IMG/VR virus record: IMGVR_UViG_3300037963_003232
Coordinates: 14,487 to 45,007 of that record
Origin: a virus
Length of the DNA: 30,521 nucleotides
Direction: 5' to 3' (one strand)
Shown here: positions 1-9,500 of the stretch, piece after piece
Layout of the letters: the number at the start of each line of letters is the position of its first letter
Numbering within the stretch: position 1 is the first letter of the stretch
Program-made: the position numbers and the translations under genes
The notes under the pieces: model-generated
What the model was told of the DNA's origin: nothing
Database searches by the model: none
Seen by the model: the letters and a program-made list of their open reading frames with translations, nothing else

Positions 1-1957
1 CTAATGTTGGAGAAACAGTATATCCAATACCAGCATCTGTAAAATAGACGGAAGTAACTGTACCTGCTGCAGAAACATTAACTTTTCCAGTTGCTACTGT
101 AGTACCAGCACCAACAGCAGTTGGAAGTGAGAATGTTACTGAGGGGTCAAAGTTATATCCAGACCCCTCACTAGTAATTCCAATTGAACCAATGCCTGCA
201 TAAGTAGTATTTATTACAACACTTGCAGTTGCTCCAACACCAGTTGCTCCAGCAATTGTAACATTGGGAACAGTAGTATAACCAGCACCTGGATTTGTAA
301 TATAAATTTCTTTTACGGAACAGAATCCGCCAATGCAAGATGTTATGGCAACAGCGGTTGCCTGAACAACTGCTGCTGGAGGATCAATTGTCACTGTAGG
401 TGCTTCTGTATAATTTTGTCCAGAACTTGTGAGAGTTATTCCTGTGACAACATTATCATCATTAAATACTACAGTTCCGGTTGCTGGATCTCTTTCAGCA
501 TCTTGAAAAAGTATGGTATTTGGTTGATTCTTGCTTGTAGAAGTTGGTAAAGTTGGTTGTGTATTTGAACCATCGCTACTATATCTCAACTCATCTAAAA
601 ATATTGTTCTGGCAGGGAAAGAACCATCTGGATTTAATACAAATCCATCATCATTCATGAATGTTGTTATAAATTCGCTAGAGTTATATACTGAAGCAAA
701 CGTACCAGAACTTCCCATAAAATGAGTTGAAATTCTATTAGATCCACTATCGTCTTGTGCTAATCTAATCCAATTCCAACGATTTAATTCATTATCACTA
801 ATATCTGCAGCAACTGTTATTGCATCTCTAGTTGCAATAGTATCATCATTTGGTCTATAGTAGAATATGTCATTACGTCCATTATTTTTTTGGACTGTTA
901 ACTCATATTTACTGTTTCCTTCATCATTAGTTCCCCATTTAGCAATAGTCCATTGCTGTCCATCATCTGGAAATCTTGTAAGATAGAACCAAAATTCTAT
1001 TGCCCCAGGTTCTCTATCTGTAACACCAAGAGTTGAAATTGTTGTTCCAGCTAAATATTGCTCACCACCATCATAAGACCTAGACCCAAACTTGACTATT
1101 GTAGTTTCATTTCCTCCACCAGTGGGATTAGAAAAAGTGACATTTGGTGTAGTTAAGTAACCAGGATAATATCCACCATTTGTAATTGTGGTGCCTGTAA
1201 CTTTTCCTACATTGTCTACAGTTACAGTTGCTGCAGCTCCAACAGAAGAGGGAGGACTATCAATAGTTACTGTAGGAACTGTAGTATATCCATAACCATC
1301 ATTTGTTAATGTAATTTTTCTAACATATCCTGCAAGACTAGATATTGCTGCTGATGCAAGTGCTCTGGCACCAGATGCAAATAATGTAAGAGTCTTGATA
1401 TATCCATAGTCTTGAAGAGAACTATCTATAGCATTATCAGATGTGGCAACAATTGCACTATCACTATATTCAAATAGTTCACACTTAAGTTCATAAACAT
1501 ATGTTTTCCCTAACTGATAGAAGGGTTGCTCATGCTCAACGAACTTAATTTCAAATAATCTCTGACCTAGAGGAAAATAAATTAAATCACCTTCTCTTGG
1601 CCTTAAAGATGTAGTATTTTCATCATCTGGAATATTCTCTAAGAAAGGTGAGATAAAATCTTCAAATCGTTCTTTGGAAATAATTAAAGTAACCTCATCC
1701 TTTAATTGCATTCCAAATTTACTTAGTATATCTCCACTTCCACTGTAACCCTCATAGTTACTTAAGTATGCCTCAATCATATACTTTTCTGTAAATCTGG
1801 CAGAAGAAACTTCTTCTATTACAGTTTCTCTCCTTATCATTCTTTGAGGCATGTAAGCAACTTCCATACCATACATGGAAAGTTGCTCATTAATTAACTC
1901 TTGGATAAGTCTCTGCTCAGATTCTGAACCGTGCAGGAAGAACGGATTTAATGCCAT
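1..1957 (-). CDS. 14: gp14-like neck protein, enlarged, 3' end beyond the window
   Basis: Partial gene: the frame is open for 652 codons from the ATG at 1957 to the left edge. The N-terminus (MALNPFFLHGSESEQRL) and the next ~180 residues, including RPREGDLIYFPLGQRLFEIK, look like T4-type gp14, which with gp13 forms the neck closing the head and joining the tail. T4 gp14 is about 256 residues, so this protein is at least 2.5 times longer. Beyond residue ~200 come GxGYTTVP-type repeats (about 205-275), then a segment at about 282-475 with EFWFYLTRFPDDGQQWTIAKWG that resembles a LamG/concanavalin A-like sandwich, then more GxGY repeats (about 505-652) running off the edge. The start lies two bases after the gp13 stop, with AGG upstream. 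The gp14 assignment rests on N-terminal similarity and synteny. The lectin-like fold is my inference from the residue pattern. Confidence 0.82.
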   Translation of the reverse strand, partial: MALNPFFLHGSESEQRLIQELINEQLSMYGMEVAYMPQRMIRRETVIEEVSSARFTEKYMIEAYLSNYEGYSGSGDILSKFGMQLKDEVTLIISKERFEDFISPFLENIPDDENTTSLRPREGDLIYFPLGQRLFEIKFVEHEQPFYQLGKTYVYELKCELFEYSDSAIVATSDNAIDSSLQDYGYIKTLTLFASGARALASAAISSLAGYVRKITLTNDGYGYTTVPTVTIDSPPSSVGAAATVTVDNVGKVTGTTITNGGYYPGYLTTPNVTFSNPTGGGNETTIVKFGSRSYDGGEQYLAGTTISTLGVTDREPGAIEFWFYLTRFPDDGQQWTIAKWGTNDEGNSKYELTVQKNNGRNDIFYYRPNDDTIATRDAITVAADISDNELNRWNWIRLAQDDSGSNRISTHFMGSSGTFASVYNSSEFITTFMNDDGFVLNPDGSFPARTIFLDELRYSSDGSNTQPTLPTSTSKNQPNTILFQDAERDPATGTVVFNDDNVVTGITLTSSGQNYTEAPTVTIDPPAAVVQATAVAITSCIGGFCSVKEIYITNPGAGYTTVPNVTIAGATGVGATASVVINTTYAGIGSIGITSEGSGYNFDPSVTFSLPTAVGAGTTVATGKVNVSAAGTVTSVYFTDAGIGYTVSPTL

Positions 1958-1959
1958 AA

Positions 1960-2832
1960 TTAACCTATAAAGTCATATGGTGGTAGTTCGTATTCTGATG
2001 CCATTTTTTGTTGTAGAGCAGTTAACTCTCTTTCCGCATCATCATATATTTCTCTTCCATTTAATTCAACACCACCAGGAAGCTTAACTCCTCTAAATTT
2101 CAATAGATTTTGTCCCCATTGTCTTTTAATTAGAGCAGTCAAATATTTTTTAATAAAACTATCATTATATATTTGTGTAAATGATGCTGGATCTAGTGCT
2201 CTATAACAATCTAAAACAATAAAATCGTCTACTTGCTGTGATCCCCAATCAATATCCAAATATAATCTATCTTGCCTTTTATTAAATCGTACTTGCTTAT
2301 CAGTAGTCAACATATGATCGATATCTTCAAGATATCTCTTAGTCATAGAATACTGAAGTAACTCTACAGAGTTAAAATAATATAAATCATTCAAAAATAG
2401 TTGATATTTAATACTAAACATTCCACCAGAAATAGAACTAGTGTCAAATTTAAATATTCTTTCAACACCAATTACAGATTCTGGTACTTGAATAAAATTA
2501 GAATTTTCGTAAAAATTGGATGTTACTGTACCAAGACCAGACACATTTGTAGAAGTTCCCGTGGTTGTTACAATACCAACTCCAGATGTACCTCCTACTG
2601 TCGTGCCTCCAGCAGTCGTTACACCTCTGCCTCTATCAATATCATCTTGAGATATCTTATACTTAAGGTACATTCTTTCAACACCATCAAAATGACGCTC
2701 ATTAAAAAACTGAATAGCGTCATCAACTAAATCATCTAGTTGATCATCATCTACATTTATTTCTAAGACGGGATATCCAAGTCTTCTTAAACAATAATCT
2801 ATTAATCCTTGCCTGGTTGATGGTTTTGCCAT
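1960..2832 (-). CDS. 13: gp13-like neck protein
   Basis: Homologue of the T4 neck protein gp13 (about 309 residues; this one is 290). With gp14 it would complete the filled head and form the joining surface for the tail. The N-terminus has the family-like pattern STRQGLIDYCLRRLGYPVLE followed by INVDDDQLDD and an acidic FF..RHFDG helix. A segment at about residues 68-107 is almost only Gly, Thr, Ser and Val (VTTAGGTTVGGTSGVG), apparently inserted before the conserved VPESVIGVERIFKF stretch. The C-terminal half (LYYFNSVELLQYSMTKRY, YLDIDWGS, RQWGQNLLKFRGVKLPGG) reads like the rest of the family. It begins three bases after the 114-residue gene and ends two bases before gp14, consistent with coupled translation of a 13-14 pair as in T4. 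Confidence 0.85.
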   Translation of the reverse strand: MAKPSTRQGLIDYCLRRLGYPVLEINVDDDQLDDLVDDAIQFFNERHFDGVERMYLKYKISQDDIDRGRGVTTAGGTTVGGTSGVGIVTTTGTSTNVSGLGTVTSNFYENSNFIQVPESVIGVERIFKFDTSSISGGMFSIKYQLFLNDLYYFNSVELLQYSMTKRYLEDIDHMLTTDKQVRFNKRQDRLYLDIDWGSQQVDDFIVLDCYRALDPASFTQIYNDSFIKKYLTALIKRQWGQNLLKFRGVKLPGGVELNGREIYDDAERELTALQQKMASEYELPPYDFIG

Positions 2833-2835
2833 AGT

Positions 2836-3180
2836 TTATTCTCTTGTTACAGTCTTTGAAACTATTACTGATCCTTGCAAAACTCTGGTTTTTGAACTAT
2901 CTTCTATTTTTGTCAAAACAACATCATAAACGTATCTTCCAGGTTTTAAAGATGAAGTATCAGAAGGAGTTAAAGATAATGTAAGTTCTCCACTAGTTGG
3001 AGTTACTGCAGTAGTAGCAAAACTGACAGCAGTATTACTATCAGCATGCTTTCTTATCTGTGATGCATACGTATAATCAGATAAATCTAGAGGTCCACCA
3101 TCATCAGCAGTCAAACCAAGAGTTTGTGAAAAAGACGTTGACGTATTAATTGATAAATTCAGTGAAAATGGTGCAGCCAT
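2836..3180 (-). CDS. Small beta-rich protein, probable virion component
   Basis: 114 residues with no membrane segment or signal peptide. The composition (Ser/Thr rich, alternating hydrophobics, a central LSLTPSDTSSLKPGRYVYDV) suggests a single immunoglobulin-like or BppU-N-like beta sandwich. The pattern PGRYVYDV...V..GSVIVS near the end is typical of small phage proteins attached to tails or baseplates. It sits directly before gp13, where T4 has wac (fibritin), but it shows no coiled coil and no resemblance to fibritin. A CATAAATA late promoter lies about 26 bases upstream, and AAAGG precedes the ATG. I do not recognise a named family. A structural role is inferred from position, late promoter and fold-like pattern. 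Confidence 0.72.
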   Translation of the reverse strand: MAAPFSLNLSINTSTSFSQTLGLTADDGGPLDLSDYTYASQIRKHADSNTAVSFATTAVTPTSGELTLSLTPSDTSSLKPGRYVYDVVLTKIEDSSKTRVLQGSVIVSKTVTRE

Positions 3181-3205
3181 CTACCTTTATTACAATTCCT
3201 TTTAC

Positions 3206-3213
3206 TATTTATG
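3206..3213 (-). promoter_or_regulatory. T4-type late promoter (CATAAATA) for the 114-residue gene and gp13-gp14
   Basis: On the minus strand this reads CATAAATA, one base from the T4 late consensus TATAAATA read by the gp55 sigma factor. It lies in the 34-base gap between a 54-residue gene and the 114-residue gene, so a start about 6 bases on would leave a leader near 20 nt. The downstream context ATAAATAGTAAAA matches the promoter before gp8 exactly. It probably drives the 114-residue gene, gp13 and gp14. Confidence 0.7.
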
Positions 3214-3214
3214 A

Positions 3215-3379
3215 TTATATAGAAGACATAACTTCTTGTTGTTTAAGATACAACTTTGCATAAGATTTTGCAACTTGTCTTAAAGTTTCTATACACTCTA
3301 CATCATCTATTTGATTGGAAAGTTTTTGATATTCAAAACTTTTAGATAAATTGCCTAGTTTTATTTCATCTGGATTCAT
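3215..3379 (-). CDS. 54-residue conserved-looking small protein
   Basis: Translation from the ATG at 3379 gives MNPDEIKLGNLSKSFEYQKL... ending ...AKLYLKQQEVMSSI, 54 residues, highly charged and predicted mostly helical. It overlaps the upstream 68-residue gene by 14 bases. A strong ribosome-binding site (AAAGGAG, 7 bases before the ATG) lies inside that gene's last codons, which supports both the start and expression. Small proteins with this KLGNLSK...YLKQQE pattern recall unnamed short genes in marine T4-like phages, but that is recollection rather than a search. It has no known domain. Its place between the DUF4815 giant and the neck genes suggests late expression, perhaps as an assembly factor. 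Function unknown. Confidence 0.72.
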   Translation of the reverse strand: MNPDEIKLGNLSKSFEYQKLSNQIDDVECIETLRQVAKSYAKLYLKQQEVMSSI

Positions 3380-3572
3380 TGATTAACTCCTTTAGTAGAG
3401 ATTTGATTTCACTCACATCATTTTTAAGATTTTCAATTTCTTTTCTGGTATTAATTCTGTTTTGTGATCCGTTAATATACTGTTGATAACCACTGTTATC
3501 TTTATTGATGATTGCACCAGTCTCCACATCTCTGTAAAGGTGTGGAGAACCTTCTACTCTTACTAATTTCAT
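3366..3572 (-). CDS. 68-residue protein with C-terminal coiled coil
   Basis: The first ~30 residues (VRVEGSPHLYRDVETGAIIN) form a compact beta-hairpin-like stretch with an aromatic and Asp/Glu pattern. Residues ~38-66 (RKEIENLKNDVSEIKSLLKE) form a clear heptad coiled coil. The start overlaps the DUF4815 stop by one base (TAATG), so it is probably translated by reinitiation. Its own last codons hold the Shine-Dalgarno sequence of the next gene. Such a hairpin-plus-coiled-coil peptide could be a small oligomeric virion or chaperone protein, but no family is identified. That it is a gene is supported by the tight coupling on both sides and ordinary codon use. Confidence 0.75.
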   Translation of the reverse strand: MKLVRVEGSPHLYRDVETGAIINKDNSGYQQYINGSQNRINTRKEIENLKNDVSEIKSLLKELINESR

Positions 3573-6500
3573 TATGCTAAAGCGATTGCGCGAATGTCTT
3601 GGAATCTAGGATACCTATTCATTTCAGTTGAGGACATTACAATTTTAATGGTGAATCCTATAAATGGACCAACATTAGCTGCAGTGTACTCATGCTGTAA
3701 AAACTGATTTTCTGTAGTACTTGGAGTATATACATCAGGTAATCCACTATTCTTAGAAGGATCTAAGACATCTAGATATCCATCAGTGTCTAAATCTACA
3801 CCCAAGTTATCATAACCTGGGAACATTTCAAAATTAGGAGATGCAGATCTAACTTCAGGTCTAATTAGAGAATACATAACTCTAAAATCAGCAGACTCAC
3901 TTCTGTTCGCATTTACTAAAACTCTTAGTGTATTTGAAGGTTGTTGTAATCTTACAGTTTTAGAAATATACATTGCTTCATGTGGATCATCTGATATAGA
4001 GGCAGTTCTATTATCTTGAACATAATCACTAATTGGATTATTAATTCTATGCTTAGAGTACTCAGCAGAGATATTATCTATGAATACCATTGGAGATAAT
4101 TTATAGTCAGCGGTAGCAAGTCTTAATCCAAGAATACTAGATCTATTTCTAGGAATGTCTGTCAAAAATTCATCTGCATTTGGTTTAGATGCAATCATCC
4201 GTAATGAATTCAGATTATTTGGACGATTCAGAACAACATCAGTATAAGGTTGATCTACGAATGATACTTCAGATCCACTCACACTAGTAGCGGTAATAGT
4301 TCTAACTTGTGCTGTTACTTGAGCAGATGCTCCTGGTATTATAGCAGAAATCAATGGATTTACAGTGTCATATATTACATTCTCACTAATGAATATATTG
4401 CCACCTCCAACAGATGTTTCGGAATTGAAAGATAGTATTTGACCATAGGTTGCACTATCTATAGATCTAGATAATCCAACATCATCTCCTTCCCTATTAG
4501 TTGCTCCTGAGGGAACTTTGATATAGTAAGAATCTAAATCAAGTCCAGTATCTGCAATATCATGTATAGTGTTAATTCTTCTCAATGATACTCCACCAAC
4601 TTCATATTTTTGTATTGAAGATCCACTAGCATGTGCAACAGCAACTGTACCTCCTGTTCCTCTAGTTACACCACCAATTTCAGATCCTGTTGCACTTGTA
4701 TAAGTAACAAGTTCATTGTTAATAACTAAGTATCCAGGATTTGTAGAACTTACTGCTTGACCTTCAAAAGTTTCAAATTTGGATATATCATTTGAGTCGA
4801 TACTGATTGCTTGTGCAGTTCTGCTTAAATCTGAAGTCATTTTAACAACAGAAGTATCGGGAGTTACACCAGAAATCTTAAGGACATTATTTGAAGAATT
4901 CATTCCATGATCAAAATGATTAACCTTCATGTAATCACCAGTATAGTATCCATCGTATGTGGCACTACTAACGATATTAGTAAGTCCCAGACCAATAGAA
5001 GATCCTCCATCATAATAAGCAAGATTTTTTCCGACAGTAAATGATTGGGGTGCTTGAGTTATGTATAGAGTATCAATACTATTTCCATCTGCAGTGACAG
5101 ACAGTCTTGCTCCATTACCACTTAGAGAACCAGTTCCTGAAGTCGTAATTCCAACTACATCACCAATTTGATATCCTCTCCCCACAGAATTTACGGTAGC
5201 TCCAGTAACGGTACCACTAGTAACACTGAGATCTACAGTCAATCCAGATCCATTTCCAGTAATGTTAAATGTGCTTACATTTGTAGATGATCCAGAGTAT
5301 CCAGAACCTCCAGTGTCAATACCAACACCACTTGCTTGACTTCCACGAGATTCAACAATACCACTTACAAAAGATTTGGCACCACTACCTGCTTCACCAA
5401 TCTTTCTTCCAGGAGATAATGTTGATATTAAACCAGCATCTGTAATTGTATCAATGCCTACTTTAAGTTTTCTTGGAAGAATTGTTAATGGATTTGGAGT
5501 CAAATTTCTTTCGTAAGAATTTGATCTTGAAAGATCGGCATTTCCAAGATATAAGATACCTTCTGATTCGGTAAATTCTGCCTTATATAACTTAAACTTA
5601 AGATCTTCATATTGATCAGCAGTCCAAGTAGATCCATTTTGAGACTTGAATAAACTTCCAATTGCAAACTGACGTGTATATCTAACACTTTCAACATCAG
5701 GAAGAGTACTAGTGTTTAAAGTCTTTTCTCCCATTCTAGCAGTAAAGACTCTATACTCATCGCTCTCAGGTGCTAATAAAACAATAGCATATTCATCATT
5801 TGGTGGTAAGAATATTGGATATGGGAAATCAATATGTGTTGCTACAGTTCCATCTGTAGATACATTGTCTCTAAGGATGGTAGTAGTTCCGTTTACTCTA
5901 TCAGTTGGTCTAAGTGTTACGGGATCTCCAATAACAGTTAGTGTTGGAGTACCAAATTCAGTTGTTCTAATTTGAATTGTAACTGGAGCATTGCCAGGAT
6001 CTACTGTTTGGAAATATAAATCTAATCCAGTTAAGAAAGCTCCTTTCTCATCATTTCCATTACCATCTGGTAAAGAATTGAGTGTTCTAGTATTACCAAC
6101 AATAAAGGTTTGTGCCAGAGGATCTCTATACCTTTGTTGCTCGGTAATTTGATTAATATTATTAGTAACTCTAGTTATATTAGTTACATTAGTTACATTA
6201 GTAGTGTTAAATTCTTGTGTGATGAAATTTTGAATTGGAGTTGGGGTGTCAATAGTTCCTATAGATTCTCCCCTTGTTGCAGTTAGTGTTTGAGTTCTAA
6301 TATTATTATTAGTGGTTAAGTTTGCACTTAAGTCAGTAATTCTAATTGTATTTTGGAAAGAATTTACTGTGCCTTCTGAGACATAAGTAGCTTCTGCAGA
6401 TGAAATTTCATTAGAACCAACAACTCCATCAGAATTTTGAGGACTAGAAGAGAGTTTGAATGTCTTAGATCCGGTAGAAACTCTTAGTGGTGGTGCTGGT

Positions 6501-9500
6501 ACAGCATTAGGATCTCTAATAAAGAATGTACCAATAATATCTCCATAATTATCTGATACTAATCTAATATCTTTGACATAAGCAGTAGACTGACTACTTT
6601 CTCCAATTAATAATGCACGTTTTACTAGATAACCTCCATAAAGTTCGCCATTACCATCATCAGATAATGACAATGTATCAATATTTAAAATAGTTGATGA
6701 TTGGTTATATCCAGAAGGTACAACCTCATTCTTATTGTATGGATTAACGTCATAAGTTAAAATTGGATCATCATAAGGTCCGGACTTATGATTAGATGCT
6801 GCAAGCCTGAAGGACATGATGAAATTGCCGTCATTCCAGACTTGAATCCTTTCTCCTACTTCAAAAACACCATTGGTTCCATTATCTGTTAGTAGAATGT
6901 CTTTTGTTACTTCAACTAGTTTTGGTGTAATATCAATATTGCCAAATCCATCTAAGAATGGATAATATCTTGTAAATGCTTTTAAATTGGATGAAGAGAA
7001 TTGTGTATTTCTAGATCTCATAAAGAGATCTTTTTTACTATCAACGAATGTTCTTTCTATTGAAGATGCTATATCTCGATCTGATGATGTTGTAGTTTGA
7101 GTATCAATACTCGTAGTTGCCATATTCAAATTCAAGAATGTATCCCTGAATTGATTTTCACCTAATCCCTGATCTCCCGCAGTTGCTCCACCAGCATTGT
7201 GTAAATTAGTTCTTTGTGTATCAATATTAGATTCTAAGTTTAAAGATAATGTATGTCTGATAGTATTATCAGAAAGTTGTACAGTTCTAACCCATATATC
7301 TCTAAATGGATTTAAACGAATATCTCCAACATATTGAATAACGTGGAAAGGATTTACATTTTCAGATCTAGTAGCTAAAACTTGTTCATGCCAATCTACA
7401 GAATTATAGTCTAATGTTACTACTTGACCAGACTTTTTAACTCTACTATCAAGTAATTCATAATTTTTTGATGAATCAAATGTTTCTGAAGATATATTTT
7501 CTTTTGTTAAAATTTTATAGGGAATTACATTTTGAGATCTAACGGGAGTTAACTCACCTGCTAGTAGGTCAACCTCACACCTAGAAAAAGTTTGATTGAT
7601 TAAAGATGAATTTGAGAATGAATCTGCAAAAAATCCAGTTTTAAATCTATCTAATCCATCAGCATCTCTTATTTGAAGTGTTTGTGTATTAACTTCTAGC
7701 AAAGATAGTGAAGTTACTTCTTCTAAGTTACTAATTCTAGTTTCGAGAGAACCGATATCTCTCATAGTATATCTTCTATTATCAATTGTATCAATTCTAA
7801 TATCAGATGTGTCATATACATACGCTGGAATTACCATTGAAGCTAATTCCAAAACATCAGTATTTTTCTTGGGTTGTTTTGGTTCTAAAGATGGAACTCC
7901 TTGCTCAATAGCAAAAGCTCCTGAAGGATCTAAGAAAAGTTTATCAATCCTAGGAAGATAAACATCATAACTAATAATAGACGCTTGATTGGGTGTAATA
8001 ATTACCTTTGGTGTAGATCCAAAAAGTCTGCCATTCTCGGAGAACGGCGAAGTAGTTGATCCGCTAAAATAAGTAACTCTTGGTCTAAAATCTAAAATGT
8101 CGGATGCCCTAACACCAAATTTTCCTACATTTGGTATTGTTGTTCCATAATCTCCAGAAATATAACTCGATACAGTATAAACATCTCCAACATCACTATC
8201 ATCTAAGTGATAGCGATCAAATACTACCTTTAGTTTTCTAGATGGTTCTGGTTGACCTTTAACTCTTACTAAACGAGAATAATCATAATATTCATCTTTA
8301 TGTCCTTTTTCCAAATTGAAAGAAGATGTTATATCTTTATATGATCCTGGTGTAGTAGATTCTATTACCGCCTTAAGATCACTTGTTTCAAAAATAACTT
8401 CTTCATTCAATTGGAATTTTTCAGTATTTAAATGAACTATTCTTGCACCATTAGTTGTTTTATCTACAACTTGTGCAACAGCATTACTAGATAAACCCCT
8501 TACCCTTTCTCCAACTAAAATATTATCACCCACACTATAAAGTGAAGAGAAATTTAGAGTGTCAAAAGTAACATCAGAATCAATTGCTTCATAAACTGCA
8601 ACTACCCTTACTACATCAGGATAACGCAAACAAATTTCTTCATCCTGAACTCTTAATCCATAGAAACGATTATAAGTTAGACCATCATTATTTGATGAAC
8701 TGGCATCTGTTCCAGATCTCTCATACTTAGATAAACTTACGTCTAATGTTTCACTTTGTTTGTATACTTTGGTTTTACTTTGAATACCACTTTTTATGAA
8801 TGTAGCATTAATTGCATATAAAGTTTTATTTGCAATATTGTTAAATGTTGCAGTCGTAAAATTATTTGAAAATATTACTTGACCATCTACTAATCTTTGT
8901 ATAGTACCATCGGCGTAAATAATTGAATACTTTTCAGGATCAAAGGTATCAAATTTTATGTTTCCAGAATTTCCTGGTAATGTAAAATCAGTAGTTGATA
9001 TTGACAATGTATTGCCACTAACAGTGGTATTTGTAATTGCTTGTGATGTAAATGTTAGTTGAGATCCTTCAAGATCAACAGAAGCTAAATTACTATTTGG
9101 TAGTAAAGAATATAGATAACTTCTTTCTGGGAATTTGATTGAAGAAGAACCAATTCTAAAATTTACAGATTCAATAGTTCCACTATTACCATCTGTACCA
9201 GATGGAACTCTACCTAAATTAACACCAGCAGTAATATCAGTAGGAACTAATGTTAGGGTAAACTCATTTACTGCGCTAACACGATTAAAAATTTCCTCAG
9301 TTTCTCCAGGAATATTATATCTTACAATAGTATCTGAAGAAATACCGGTAAATCCTTTTGTAGATTTTAAAGTCGCTTCGGTATCATCAACTCTCACAAT
9401 ACTTACAGTATCGCCAAAACTATATCCGGGAGGGACAACTTTATCGAGAATTGAATCTGCAAAGAAATTTGTAGTTCCACTACTATCATAAACAGATTTT

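Noticed and set aside
5712-5975. Plus-strand open frames opposite the giant genes (for example here, 9135-9491, 21552-21815, 27283-27639)
   Set aside because: They lie opposite strongly supported minus-strand genes, have no ribosome site or family pattern, and follow the codon structure of the other strand.
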